Source of the DNA: an uncultured Bacillota bacterium
Lineage (GTDB): Bacteria > Bacillota_I > Bacilli_A > RF39 > UBA660
Assembly: GCA_947179265.1 (NCBI GenBank)
Contig: CAMXBB010000041.1
Coordinates: forward strand, 1 to 8,894
Direction of reading: 5' to 3'
Length of the DNA: 8,894 nucleotides
In this document: piece after piece, positions 1 through 6,656 of the stretch
How the letters are laid out: every line of letters starts with the position of its first letter
How positions within the stretch are numbered: the stretch's first letter is position 1
Made by a program: the position numbers and the translations under genes
The notes under the pieces: model-generated
Database searches by the model: none
The model's input: only the letters and a program-made list of their open reading frames with translations
What the model was told of the DNA's origin: nothing

Positions 1-1625
1 ATATTACTTCTTATGATTATAATTATTATTATTCTAATTCATACACGTACGAAAATGGAACATTCTCTTTAGGAAGCGATGCTCAAAAATATGGACAATG
101 GTCAACTGCATGGGAAAAACTAAAAAATGGCTTTTATACATGCCTTTCTTCTTCATCAACTACTTGTTCGTCATTGAGATATGTATATGATGGAACTGAA
201 ACTCAAATGAAATATGTTGATGTAACTCCTCCGAAGCTTATAGAATCAACTACGTCAAAAGGTGAAACAACTACAACTTCGGAACCTAGATATGAAATGT
301 TTGATCCAAATAATATTGCTTCATTGGAAAAACATAGCAAGAGCATGACTTCTTTTAATTATTATTATTCGAAGTCATATACGTATGAAAATGGGAAGTA
401 TGTACTTACTGATGCTCGTAAAATGGGAGATCTGATAGATATATATGATAAAATTTCTGGATATTATACTTGTGATTCAACAAGCTCATCAAGTTGTTCT
501 ACATTATATTACGTTATAAGCTCGACTTTAAATGGAAGTAATTATATATATTCTTATCTACTTCCTTTAGTTTCTGGAAGAACTTTAGAGGAACAAAATG
601 CAAGTATATATATGTCATCAAGTATTAAAAAAAATGATGACAATACGTATTCATTAGTTGATCCTATAGAAATCAAACGAGTAGATTGGTATAAAAATAC
701 GAGGGATATTGTAGGATACTATATTTGCCCCAAGAGTTCAGAAACAACATGCGAAAATATGGAAGTCGTTGCCTATACATATACCCAATACTATGATTAT
801 TTACCAGATGAAATATATACATTTAGCAAAGAAATATCCTGGGATGGAACTAAATACAATTTATCAGGTGAAACTGTGACATTATCGTCTTCTGATTTTG
901 TTAAGAATAAACGTGCAGTTGGAACATATCATTATACATGTTTGGACGATTCAAGCAGTTGTGTAAAAGTATATTATCAACCTGGAGATACATCTACAAC
1001 TTCTGCAAATTTCTATTATTTTACTTTGGAAAATGGAGTTACTGATGTGTATAATGCTATGTTTGCTAATGATAATTCACGAAATGAGAATGACTCTTTA
1101 ATAAAAAATTTCATAGATAGCAATTTATTTGAAACTGAGGAAGGTCTATCGAATTGGGCAGATTATTTGGAAGATACTATATGGTGTAATGAGAGAACTC
1201 TTAAAGATTTAAAAGGATTAGATATATCTAAGAGTGGCTATGCTTGGCAATACAAGATGTATTCTAATTATTCTCCAATTCTTACATGTGAGAATGTATA
1301 TGACAGATTTACTGTTAGTGAAACTAATGGAAATGGGAAACTTAAATATCCTGTTGGTCTAATCACAATGAATGAATCAATATTAGCTGGAAGTAATACA
1401 TCTTCCACATATAAATCGTATTTATATTCTGGTCAAGAATATTGGCTGATGACTCCACAACAAGCGAATATTCTTCCTTACCAATATTTTATTGATGACG
1501 ATAATACTTTATATTATGGGGCAATTTATAGTGCTCGTGGTGTACGTCCAGCAATATCTTTAAAAAGTGGAATAACTGCTAGTAGTGGTGATGGTAGTGC
1601 ATCAAAGCCTTATGTAATAAATTAA
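1..1625 (+). CDS. Large Ser/Tyr-rich cysteine-hairpin surface protein, 5' end missing
   Basis: The reading frame is open from position 3 to the TAA at 1623-1625, giving 540 visible residues, so the gene begins upstream of the window; the TTG at 174 is internal. The visible part is rich in Ser, Thr, Tyr and Asn, with four hairpin-like cysteine pairs (CX7C three times, then CX6C) at visible residues 47/55, 157/165, 242/250 and 313/320. Most follow a GxYxC lead, and phrases such as YTYENG recur. The last ~180 residues form a distinct module with YLEDT, a further cysteine pair (395 and 429), NGNGKLKYP, GLIT, YWLMTP and GVRPAISL, ending in PYVIN. The 588-aa protein three genes downstream carries the same module. 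All ten visible cysteines fall in pairs, which suits disulfides outside the cytoplasm. The module recalls uncharacterised GVRP-type domains of Firmicutes surface proteins (perhaps DUF6273-like). Function unknown; a surface role is inferred. The next gene starts 20 bases later. Confidence 0.85.
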   Translation, partial: ITSYDYNYYYSNSYTYENGTFSLGSDAQKYGQWSTAWEKLKNGFYTCLSSSSTTCSSLRYVYDGTETQMKYVDVTPPKLIESTTSKGETTTTSEPRYEMFDPNNIASLEKHSKSMTSFNYYYSKSYTYENGKYVLTDARKMGDLIDIYDKISGYYTCDSTSSSSCSTLYYVISSTLNGSNYIYSYLLPLVSGRTLEEQNASIYMSSSIKKNDDNTYSLVDPIEIKRVDWYKNTRDIVGYYICPKSSETTCENMEVVAYTYTQYYDYLPDEIYTFSKEISWDGTKYNLSGETVTLSSSDFVKNKRAVGTYHYTCLDDSSSCVKVYYQPGDTSTTSANFYYFTLENGVTDVYNAMFANDNSRNENDSLIKNFIDSNLFETEEGLSNWADYLEDTIWCNERTLKDLKGLDISKSGYAWQYKMYSNYSPILTCENVYDRFTVSETNGNGKLKYPVGLITMNESILAGSNTSSTYKSYLYSGQEYWLMTPQQANILPYQYFIDDDNTLYYGAIYSARGVRPAISLKSGITASSGDGSASKPYVIN

Positions 1626-1645
1626 AATAGAAAGGATTGATCTAA

Positions 1646-2212
1646 GTGAAGATTTTAAAACTTAAGAATAGAAAAAAAGTTAATTTTAAAATATTATACT
1701 ATCTTTTTGCTATGATTTTTGTAATGAGTGTTGGATTTGCTTATGTTCAATCCTCATTGAGTATTACAGGTGTTGCTAATATAGAAGATGGTGCTTGGAA
1801 TATCTATTTTGATAATATTTCCAAAGTTCATAATATGATGAGTGATACAACTCCAACAATAAATACTATGAAAGATACTATTAATTTTAATTTAACATTA
1901 GAAACTAAACTAGATTATTATGAATTTGAAGTAGATGTAGTTAATGATGGAGAATATGATGCAATGGTATCTACTATTAATTTTGATCCAATACCAGATG
2001 CTTTAAAAGATTATATAAATTATACCTTACACTATAGTGATGGAAGAGAAGTATTAAATAATGATGCTTTAAGATCTGGTGCAAGAAAAAGGTTAAAGGT
2101 TAGATATAGTTTTAAAGAAGGTTTTAAGGAAACTAATATTCCATTAAGTACTTATACTATAACTTTTAAGATTCCCTATGTCCAAGCCACAGCAGATGCT
2201 GTAGATAGATAA
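1646..2212 (+). CDS. Small exported beta-domain protein, paralog 1 (TasA/CalY-like layout)
   Basis: The 188-aa product starts at GTG, chosen because AAAGGA at 1631-1636 lies about 9 bases upstream and a Lys/Arg-rich N-terminus (MKILKLKNRKK) leads directly into a hydrophobic segment at residues ~16-34 ending VGFAYVQSSL. A short Gly/Ala-rich turn and a beta-rich domain follow, with WNIYFDNI near residue 51 and YYEFEVDVVNDG from about residue 91. It has no cysteine, LPxTG motif or lipobox. The next two genes encode the same N-terminal plan at the same residue positions, so this is one of three tandem paralogs. The order (signal segment, short turn, sandwich-like domain with a conserved VxNDG stretch) resembles SipW-processed matrix proteins such as TasA and camelysin; that is an analogy, not a sequence match I can prove. 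A surface or fibre subunit is the likeliest role. Confidence 0.85.
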   Translation: MKILKLKNRKKVNFKILYYLFAMIFVMSVGFAYVQSSLSITGVANIEDGAWNIYFDNISKVHNMMSDTTPTINTMKDTINFNLTLETKLDYYEFEVDVVNDGEYDAMVSTINFDPIPDALKDYINYTLHYSDGREVLNNDALRSGARKRLKVRYSFKEGFKETNIPLSTYTITFKIPYVQATADAVDR

Positions 2213-2218
2213 GAGGTG
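2211..2218 (+). promoter_or_regulatory. Ribosome binding site that sets the start at 2225
   Basis: AAGAGGTG overlaps the TAA stop of the preceding gene (2210-2212) and lies six bases before ATG 2225. The in-frame GTG at 2216 sits inside this site and would have no ribosome site of its own, so ATG 2225 is preferred. The overlap suggests translational coupling of the two paralogs. Confidence 0.7.
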
Positions 2219-2224
2219 TATAAT

Positions 2225-2803
2225 ATGGAAAAATACAAAAGACTAAAATATCGTGGTATAAAGATTAATCCTAAAATTCATATTGTAATATTATTTCTAT
2301 TTATTATTATAGGATATGCTCTTATCAGAACAAGTATTAATATCGAAGGGACATTAGGTTTTAAACAAAGTTGGAATGTTTATTTTGATAATATCAGTCA
2401 AGCTTCTAGTAGTGATACTTTAGTAGAACCAGTTATAAATAGTTCTTCAGATAAGATAGGTATAAACTTTAAAATAGATTTGAAAAAGTTAGATTCATTT
2501 TATGAATTTGAAGTAGATATTGTTAATGATGGAGATATCGATTCGGTTATTTATAGTTTGAATCTAAACATTACTCCTGATAAATTTGCTAAGTATTATA
2601 ATTATACTTTTACTGATTTATTGGGAAGTAATATCTCTGCTGGAGATATTATACCTGCTAATTCTTCTAAGAGAGTGAAGATGAGAGTAAGTTTTGTAGA
2701 TTCACCAGATGTTAACTTGGCAGATGTTATTGGAAAGAACTATGCTAATGAGAATAGAGAAGTAAATTTCAATTGTGATTTATCAATAAGACAAGCTAAT
2801 TAA
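2225..2803 (+). CDS. Small exported beta-domain protein, paralog 2
   Basis: The product is 192 aa from ATG 2225; a GTG nine bases upstream would add three residues but lies within the ribosome site. A basic N-terminus (MEKYKRLKYRGIKINPK) precedes a hydrophobic segment at about residues 20-35 ending IGYALIRTSI, then WNVYFDNIS and FYEFEVDIVNDGDIDS. The block beginning YEFEVD starts at residue 93, as in the third paralog and within one residue of the first. There is a single cysteine, near the C-terminus. The gene is 12 bases from the preceding one and 20 from the next, so the three paralogs are co-transcribed. The likely role is as a membrane-anchored or secreted TasA-like matrix or fibre subunit, inferred from layout. 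No signal peptidase gene is present in the window. The divergence between paralogs indicates an old duplication. Confidence 0.85.
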   Translation: MEKYKRLKYRGIKINPKIHIVILFLFIIIGYALIRTSINIEGTLGFKQSWNVYFDNISQASSSDTLVEPVINSSSDKIGINFKIDLKKLDSFYEFEVDIVNDGDIDSVIYSLNLNITPDKFAKYYNYTFTDLLGSNISAGDIIPANSSKRVKMRVSFVDSPDVNLADVIGKNYANENREVNFNCDLSIRQAN

Positions 2804-2823
2804 TTACGAAAGGAGGCATTAGA

Positions 2824-4590
2824 ATGACTCAAAATACATTAAAGCATAGAAATACTTTTAAATTAAAAAAATACTATATAATCGTTTTATTACTTGTAGT
2901 ATTATCTGTTGGATATGCTTTAATAAAATCATCTTATGGTTTTAATGGAGTAGCAAATGTATCTGGTAAATTAAATATTTATTTTGATGATTTAATTGTA
3001 AGTAGTGGAAGTATAACGACTTCTACACCAGCCACTATAGATGAAGATAATAAATTGTCTTTGAGTTTTGGTGTTGTTTTGTCAAAACCAAATGATTATT
3101 ATGAATTTGAAGTAGATGTTGTAAATGATTCTAGTTCTAATGCTGTACTTAGTGAATATGTTGTTCCTGAGATTCCGGATACCTATAAGAAGTATGTGGT
3201 TTATGATATAACATATCTTAATGGCAGAAAGGTAAAAAAGGATGATGTCTTTTATGGACTAACTAGAAAAAGAATAAAGGTACGAGTGTCTTTTAATGAT
3301 GCAGAAAATATCATTGATATTATTGGACCTAATTCAATAGCAAAAGAAGTAAGTATTCCTTTAGGATTTGAAATGACTTTTGAAGAAATGCCAGCAAGAC
3401 TTCTTTCAGATGCGATAATTGATAATCTAATTAATGGAGAAGAGGTAGCTTGGTTGAGCGATAGTAGTTTAGACTTTTCTAATGCGCTTTTATCTGCTAA
3501 AGCTGGATACTATATGATGGCAGGTACTGAAAGTAATGAACATCCAATAAGATATTATCGTGGGGCAGTTACTAATAATAATGTTGCTTTCGGCGGTTAT
3601 TGTTGGAAGATCATCAGGACTACCGATGATGGTGGAATTAGATTATTATATAACGGAGTATATAGTAATGGATCATGCGATACTTCCAATATTACTATAG
3701 GTAGTAGTGCTTTTAATAATAATTCTGACGCTCTTAATTATGTTGGATATATGTATGATAATGCAAAAGTATATAATATGAAGACCGAAAATAATCCAGG
3801 ATCAGGATTTTGGGGTATTATAAATCAAAATAAATATGGTAAAACCGTGTCGTATAATGGTCAATATACCTTGAATGATACTAAAGGTGTAGCATTTTGG
3901 GGAAATACTTCTTGGAATGGAGATTTGGATCAATATCATTATACTTGTTTCTCAACAAGTTCATCATGTTCACCAGTATCTTTTGTTTTTAAAGGTGATG
4001 AAAGTAAGGCTTATTATATTTCACTGGACGGTGAACAAAATATTGATGAAGCCTTAGCAAATATGATTGGGCACAATTCTAATACTGATATCAATAAAGA
4101 TGATTCAACTATTAAAACGGTTATTGATACTTGGTATGAGGATAATTTATCATCTTATGCAAGCTATTTAGAGGATACGGAATATTGTAATGATCGAAAA
4201 GTAGATCGTTTAGTTGGATGGAATGATACTGGAGCCATAAATGGAGATTTGAGTTTTAATGCTACTGATAATCTTTCTTGTGAAAATAATAATGATAGAT
4301 TTTCCGTAGATTCTAAAAATGGTAATGGTAAACTAAAATATCCAATTGGACTAATTACCAAAGCTGAGGCAAATCTTATGGGACGAGTTACTGCAACAAA
4401 CTATTGGACAATGACTCCTAGTAATGCAACAACTCAAAATGTTCAAGCTTATTATATTAGTGCTACTGGAAATCTAGTAGTAGCAGATGTAAATACTAGT
4501 TCAGGTGTAAGACCAGTTATAACTATAAGAGGCAATGCTACATTTAATGTTGGAAATGGAACTATAGATGATCCATATGTAGTTGAATAA
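2824..4590 (+). CDS. 588-aa surface protein: paralog-3 beta domain fused to C-terminal GVRP module
   Basis: ATG 2824 follows a near-perfect AAAGGAGG (2809-2816) by seven bases. Residues 1-17 are basic, ~18-35 are hydrophobic (ending SVGYALIKSS), and ~36-190 are the third copy of the tandem beta domain (LNIYFDDL, then YEFEVDVVND from residue 93). From ~195 the protein changes character: a Ser/Asn/Tyr-rich region with FGGYCWKIIRTTDDGG near 256-271, one CX6C hairpin at 375/382, and the terminal module (YLEDTEYCNDR, NGNGKLKYPIGLIT, YWTMTP, GVRPVITI, ending DPYVVE) shared with the gene at the left edge. It has six cysteines (260, 285, 375, 382, 455, 486), an even number that suits disulfides outside the cell. 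It links the two protein types of the operon and could be a tip or adhesive subunit built on the same core as the small paralogs. That role is inferred; the family function is unknown. A terminator follows eight bases after the stop. Confidence 0.87.
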   Translation: MTQNTLKHRNTFKLKKYYIIVLLLVVLSVGYALIKSSYGFNGVANVSGKLNIYFDDLIVSSGSITTSTPATIDEDNKLSLSFGVVLSKPNDYYEFEVDVVNDSSSNAVLSEYVVPEIPDTYKKYVVYDITYLNGRKVKKDDVFYGLTRKRIKVRVSFNDAENIIDIIGPNSIAKEVSIPLGFEMTFEEMPARLLSDAIIDNLINGEEVAWLSDSSLDFSNALLSAKAGYYMMAGTESNEHPIRYYRGAVTNNNVAFGGYCWKIIRTTDDGGIRLLYNGVYSNGSCDTSNITIGSSAFNNNSDALNYVGYMYDNAKVYNMKTENNPGSGFWGIINQNKYGKTVSYNGQYTLNDTKGVAFWGNTSWNGDLDQYHYTCFSTSSSCSPVSFVFKGDESKAYYISLDGEQNIDEALANMIGHNSNTDINKDDSTIKTVIDTWYEDNLSSYASYLEDTEYCNDRKVDRLVGWNDTGAINGDLSFNATDNLSCENNNDRFSVDSKNGNGKLKYPIGLITKAEANLMGRVTATNYWTMTPSNATTQNVQAYYISATGNLVVADVNTSSGVRPVITIRGNATFNVGNGTIDDPYVVE

Positions 4591-4597
4591 ATAATAT

Positions 4598-4624
4598 AAA
4601 GACACAAAAAAGTGTCTTTTTTTT
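4598..4624 (+). terminator. Intrinsic terminator of the surface-protein operon
   Basis: AAAGACAC (4598-4605) and GTGTCTTT (4612-4619) form a perfect 8-bp stem with an A6 loop. Eight consecutive T residues run from 4617 to 4624. It begins eight bases after the stop of the 588-aa gene and isolates this operon from the next promoter. Confidence 0.92.
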
Positions 4625-4641
4625 ATATAAAATTTATAACA

Positions 4642-4660
4642 TATAGTAAAGTATACTATA
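4642..4660 (+). promoter_or_regulatory. Operator-like inverted repeat, upstream copy
   Basis: TATAGTA-N5-TACTATA is a perfect 7-bp inverted repeat just upstream of the -35 of the pnuC-family operon. Its left arm lies in the 13-base string ATAACATATAGTA (4636-4648), which recurs exactly at 4678-4690. The likely binder is the NrtR-like regulator encoded downstream; NrdR is an alternative, because the string partly resembles the palindromic, tandemly arranged NrdR box, though its flanking bases fit poorly. The assignment to any regulator is inference. Confidence 0.6.
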
Positions 4661-4666
4661 AATGTA

Positions 4667-4696
4667 TTGACTTTGTCATAACATATAGTATAAAAT
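4667..4696 (+). promoter_or_regulatory. Promoter of the pnuC-family operon
   Basis: A -35 TTGACT (4667-4672) is followed by -10 TAAAAT (4691-4696) at 18 bases, or TATAAA (4689-4694) at 16. Initiation near 4702 leaves a leader of under 20 bases before ATG 4719, too short for a riboswitch, so control must act on the DNA. The two operator copies bracket this promoter. Confidence 0.7.
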
Positions 4697-4702
4697 ACAT
4701 TA
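4684..4702 (+). promoter_or_regulatory. Operator-like inverted repeat over the -10, downstream copy
   Basis: TATAGTA-N5-TACATTA repeats the architecture of the upstream copy, with five of seven right-arm bases conserved. The preceding bases complete the same 13-base string, ATAACATATAGTA (4678-4690). Its centre is 42 bp from that of the first copy, four helical turns. It covers the -10 and probable start point, as expected for a repressor. Confidence 0.6.
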
Positions 4703-4718
4703 TGTAAGGAGGAAAGAG

Positions 4719-5273
4719 ATGACAAACTTGTTAGAAATAGGTGCAACGATAGCGGGATTGATACAAGGTGTGCTAGTTATGTTTAATAAACGTAGTAACT
4801 GGATAGCTTATATAATTCAGATGATATTGATGATTTTATTTTCTTTATCTATGAAGTTATATGGTGATGTATCTAATAGTGCAATCTATTTAGTATTAGG
4901 TGTTATTGGTTTTATTATCTGGGGTAAAAAGGATGATAATGAAATTAAAGCATGTTCTATTAAAGAGAAGATTATCTATTTACTAATAATGGCTTTGGGA
5001 ACATTCGTTATGTTTAATATCTTAAGTAAAACTGATGATCCATTACCATTATTAGATGCTTTCACAACTGTATCTAGTTTCGTTGCTACATATTACATGA
5101 TGGTTAAAAGAATCGATACATGGTATATCTGGTTTATTAATGATATTTTCTATGCTATTGAATATTTTATCTTACCAGATCAAGCAATATATCTATTCTT
5201 ACTAAATGTGGTATGGACATTTATGGCACTAAAATCAATGATCGAATGGAAAAAAATAATGAATAAGGAGTAA
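4719..5273 (+). CDS. PnuC-family vitamin/nucleoside transporter
   Basis: The 184-aa integral membrane protein starts at ATG behind AAGGAGG (4706-4712, six bases). It has a string of hydrophobic segments, with FNKRSNWIAY near 22-31 and the family-like run DAFTTVSSFVATYYMMVKR (113-131) followed by WYIWFINDIFY (135-145). PnuC proteins are facilitators: the imported compound is trapped by intracellular phosphorylation or conversion. PnuC carries nicotinamide riboside, PnuT thiamine, PnuX riboflavin, and a PnuN group has been proposed for deoxynucleosides. The protein is somewhat shorter than typical members. The NrtR-like gene downstream favours nicotinamide riboside; the adjacent deoxyribosyltransferase-like gene favours a deoxynucleoside or other nucleoside. 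The family is secure, the substrate open. It is first gene of a three-gene operon under the twin-operator promoter. Confidence 0.88.
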   Translation: MTNLLEIGATIAGLIQGVLVMFNKRSNWIAYIIQMILMILFSLSMKLYGDVSNSAIYLVLGVIGFIIWGKKDDNEIKACSIKEKIIYLLIMALGTFVMFNILSKTDDPLPLLDAFTTVSSFVATYYMMVKRIDTWYIWFINDIFYAIEYFILPDQAIYLFLLNVVWTFMALKSMIEWKKIMNKE

Positions 5274-5275
5274 TA

Positions 5276-5791
5276 ATGAAAAGTATCTATTTTGCTGGAA
5301 AATTTAATAAGAAAGGTGGAAGTGATAAATCGTTGTCAGAAAGGTTAGTAGATGATTATCGATCTATTATATTAGGTTCATCAAAGAAATTAACTTATGC
5401 AAGTGATAATTTAGTAATCGATAATAAATTTATCTACAATGGACCATTTTACTGTGAACAAGCAAGCAATGGAGATTTCTCTTCAACGGATTGTAACGTT
5501 GTATTAGATTCAGAGTATAAATCAGTTAAGAATAGTGATATCTATTTTGCTCTATTTGATGATAATTTCTCTGTTGGAACAATAGTTGAACTTGATTGGG
5601 CAATTGCAATGGACAAAGAAGTAATTATCTATTATAAGGAGGAAGAATCAGAACATGATATAAAAAGTGAGTATTGGTTTGCAATCCTTAATGCTTTGAA
5701 GAGCAGTAATAAGGTTAAGGTCAAAAGTTTTAAAAGAATCGAAGAGGTTATTAGTGATATAAAGGAGTGTAAGATATTTTATGAAGTATAA
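5276..5791 (+). CDS. Nucleoside 2-deoxyribosyltransferase-like protein
   Basis: The 171-aa cytoplasmic protein starts two bases after the transporter stop, with AAGGAG (5265-5270) inside the end of that gene, so the two are translationally coupled. It opens with a Rossmann-like strand, IYFAGKF (4-10), and carries the family signature NSDIYFALFDD (86-96) followed by GTIVELDWAIAMDKEVIIYY (101-120). Glu105 is in the position of the catalytic nucleophile and Asp88 at a usual binding position. The family transfers deoxyribose between bases or cleaves N-glycosidic bonds of (deoxy)nucleotides. Length suits the family (~150-180 aa). The insert YNGPFYCEQASNGDF (54-68) may shape the specificity. With a transporter before it and a radical SAM enzyme after it, a salvage role for an imported or modified nucleoside is likely. 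The exact substrate, and whether it transfers or hydrolyses, cannot be read from the sequence. Confidence 0.78.
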   Translation: MKSIYFAGKFNKKGGSDKSLSERLVDDYRSIILGSSKKLTYASDNLVIDNKFIYNGPFYCEQASNGDFSSTDCNVVLDSEYKSVKNSDIYFALFDDNFSVGTIVELDWAIAMDKEVIIYYKEEESEHDIKSEYWFAILNALKSSNKVKVKSFKRIEEVISDIKECKIFYEV

Positions 5792-6602
5792 GGAATTTGA
5801 GTTTATATCATCTTCATTTAAATGTGATAAGAATTGTCCATATTGTACAGCGAAGATTACCAAATGGCCGATAGTAGATAATAAACTAAATAAGCTTGAG
5901 GAGCAATTAAAATATATTAAAGATAAAGGAATAACATTTAAATATTTTATATTTAGTGGTAATGGTGAACCATCACTCATGAGTCATGATGACTTTAAAG
6001 CAGTAATAGATGCAACTAGAAATATTAATCTATTTGATGAAAAAAGAATTCAATCATCAGGTAATATCTTCTATGATGATGAAGAATTAAATTATGTTAA
6101 AGATGACTTCATAATCGAAATAACAAGAGTAGCAATTGATTCTAAAGAGGATATGAAAATACTTGGTTATAAAAGAGATTATATAAAGACCGATAATTTT
6201 AAGAAATGCAATATCCGATTAAACTATGTATTGCTTAAGAATAGGGATTTAAAGAAAAGCTTAGAAGAGATAAAGGAATATATTGATTTATATCCAAATA
6301 TCAAAACCGTAAGCTTAAAAACTTTAAATACTAATACGTTTGATGGAAGAATTGATAATCCATATTCTAAATGGATAATTGATAATGCTTTAACTAAAGA
6401 GGATACTAAGTATATTGTTGATTTTATGAATAATAACAAGTTCTTAGGTGATGGTATCGTTGAGTACGATGATCGCTATGAATGGAAATATAAGGATGTA
6501 CCAATAACTTTCTATGGAAAGAAAGGAAAGTATGGAAAATCCAACGTTGTATATTATGGAGGTCGTTTAGTAGATTATAGTTTGAATGAATTAAATATAT
6601 AA
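5781..6602 (+). CDS. Radical SAM enzyme of a nucleoside/base salvage operon
   Basis: The 273-aa protein overlaps the preceding gene by 11 bases. ATG 5781 has AAAGGAG (5761-5767) 13 bases upstream, a long spacing, but the N-terminus fits. The iron-sulfur motif CX3CX2C is at Cys15, Cys19 and Cys22 (KCDKNCPYCTAK), and SGNGEPSL (59-66) matches the glycine-rich SAM-binding GGE-type motif. The protein is short with no auxiliary-cluster cysteine array, so it is a simple radical SAM enzyme of 4Fe-4S type. The substrate is not evident. One specific possibility is a queuine lyase like QueL, known from gut Firmicutes, which converts queuine to preQ1; the transporter and N-glycosidic-bond enzyme beside it fit base salvage. 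This remains a hypothesis because no tgt or queT is in the window. A terminator follows at once, so it is the last gene of the operon. Confidence 0.87.
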   Translation: MKYKEFEFISSSFKCDKNCPYCTAKITKWPIVDNKLNKLEEQLKYIKDKGITFKYFIFSGNGEPSLMSHDDFKAVIDATRNINLFDEKRIQSSGNIFYDDEELNYVKDDFIIEITRVAIDSKEDMKILGYKRDYIKTDNFKKCNIRLNYVLLKNRDLKKSLEEIKEYIDLYPNIKTVSLKTLNTNTFDGRIDNPYSKWIIDNALTKEDTKYIVDFMNNNKFLGDGIVEYDDRYEWKYKDVPITFYGKKGKYGKSNVVYYGGRLVDYSLNELNI

Positions 6603-6642
6603 AGAGAATTGGTACTACTTAAAAGTATTACCTTTTCTTTAT
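6601..6642 (+). terminator. Intrinsic terminator after the radical SAM gene
   Basis: GGTACTACT (6611-6619) and AGTATTACC (6624-6632) pair with one mismatch around a TAAA loop. The flanking AAAGAGAA (6601-6608) and TTTTCTTT (6633-6640) extend the stem and supply the U-rich tail. The stem starts inside the TAA stop. The -35 of the next promoter lies within this hairpin. Confidence 0.8.
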
Positions 6643-6656
6643 ATAATTGGTATAAT
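6619..6656 (+). promoter_or_regulatory. Promoter(s) of the NrtR-like regulator and rdgB
   Basis: Two TATAAT hexamers lie nine bases apart. The first (6642-6647) has TTAAAA (6619-6624) exactly 17 bases upstream. The second (6651-6656) has an extended -10 (TGG before TATAAT) but only a poor -35. The second would start the message at about 6663, right at the ribosome site, so the first is likelier to give well-translated mRNA. No copy of the TATAGTA-N5-TACnnTA operator is present here. Confidence 0.55.

Noticed and set aside
174..176. TTG as start of the first gene
   Set aside because: The frame is open back to position 3 with the same Ser/Tyr/Cys-rich character, including a Cys hairpin at 141-167, and there is no ribosome site before 174. 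The gene starts upstream of the window.
2216..2218. GTG start for the second small paralog
   Set aside because: It lies inside the AAGAGGTG ribosome site that serves ATG 2225, and starting at 2225 restores the usual basic N-terminus.
1..4590. Sortase-anchored cell-wall proteins
   Set aside because: No LPxTG-like motif, C-terminal hydrophobic segment or basic tail is present in any protein; all end shortly after a PYV or beta-strand stretch.
4697..4718. Riboswitch in the leader of the PnuC-family gene
   Set aside because: The predicted transcript starts about 17 bases before the ATG, leaving no room for an aptamer.
4164..4746. Minus-strand open frames over the end of the 588-aa gene and the intergenic region
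   Set aside because: They are antisense to well-supported coding sequence, a terminator and a promoter, have no ribosome sites or family features, and reflect AT-rich composition.
5648..6439. Minus-strand open frames within the radical SAM gene region
   Set aside because: They are antisense to conserved motifs on the + strand and show only Leu/Ile/Ser-rich shadow translations.
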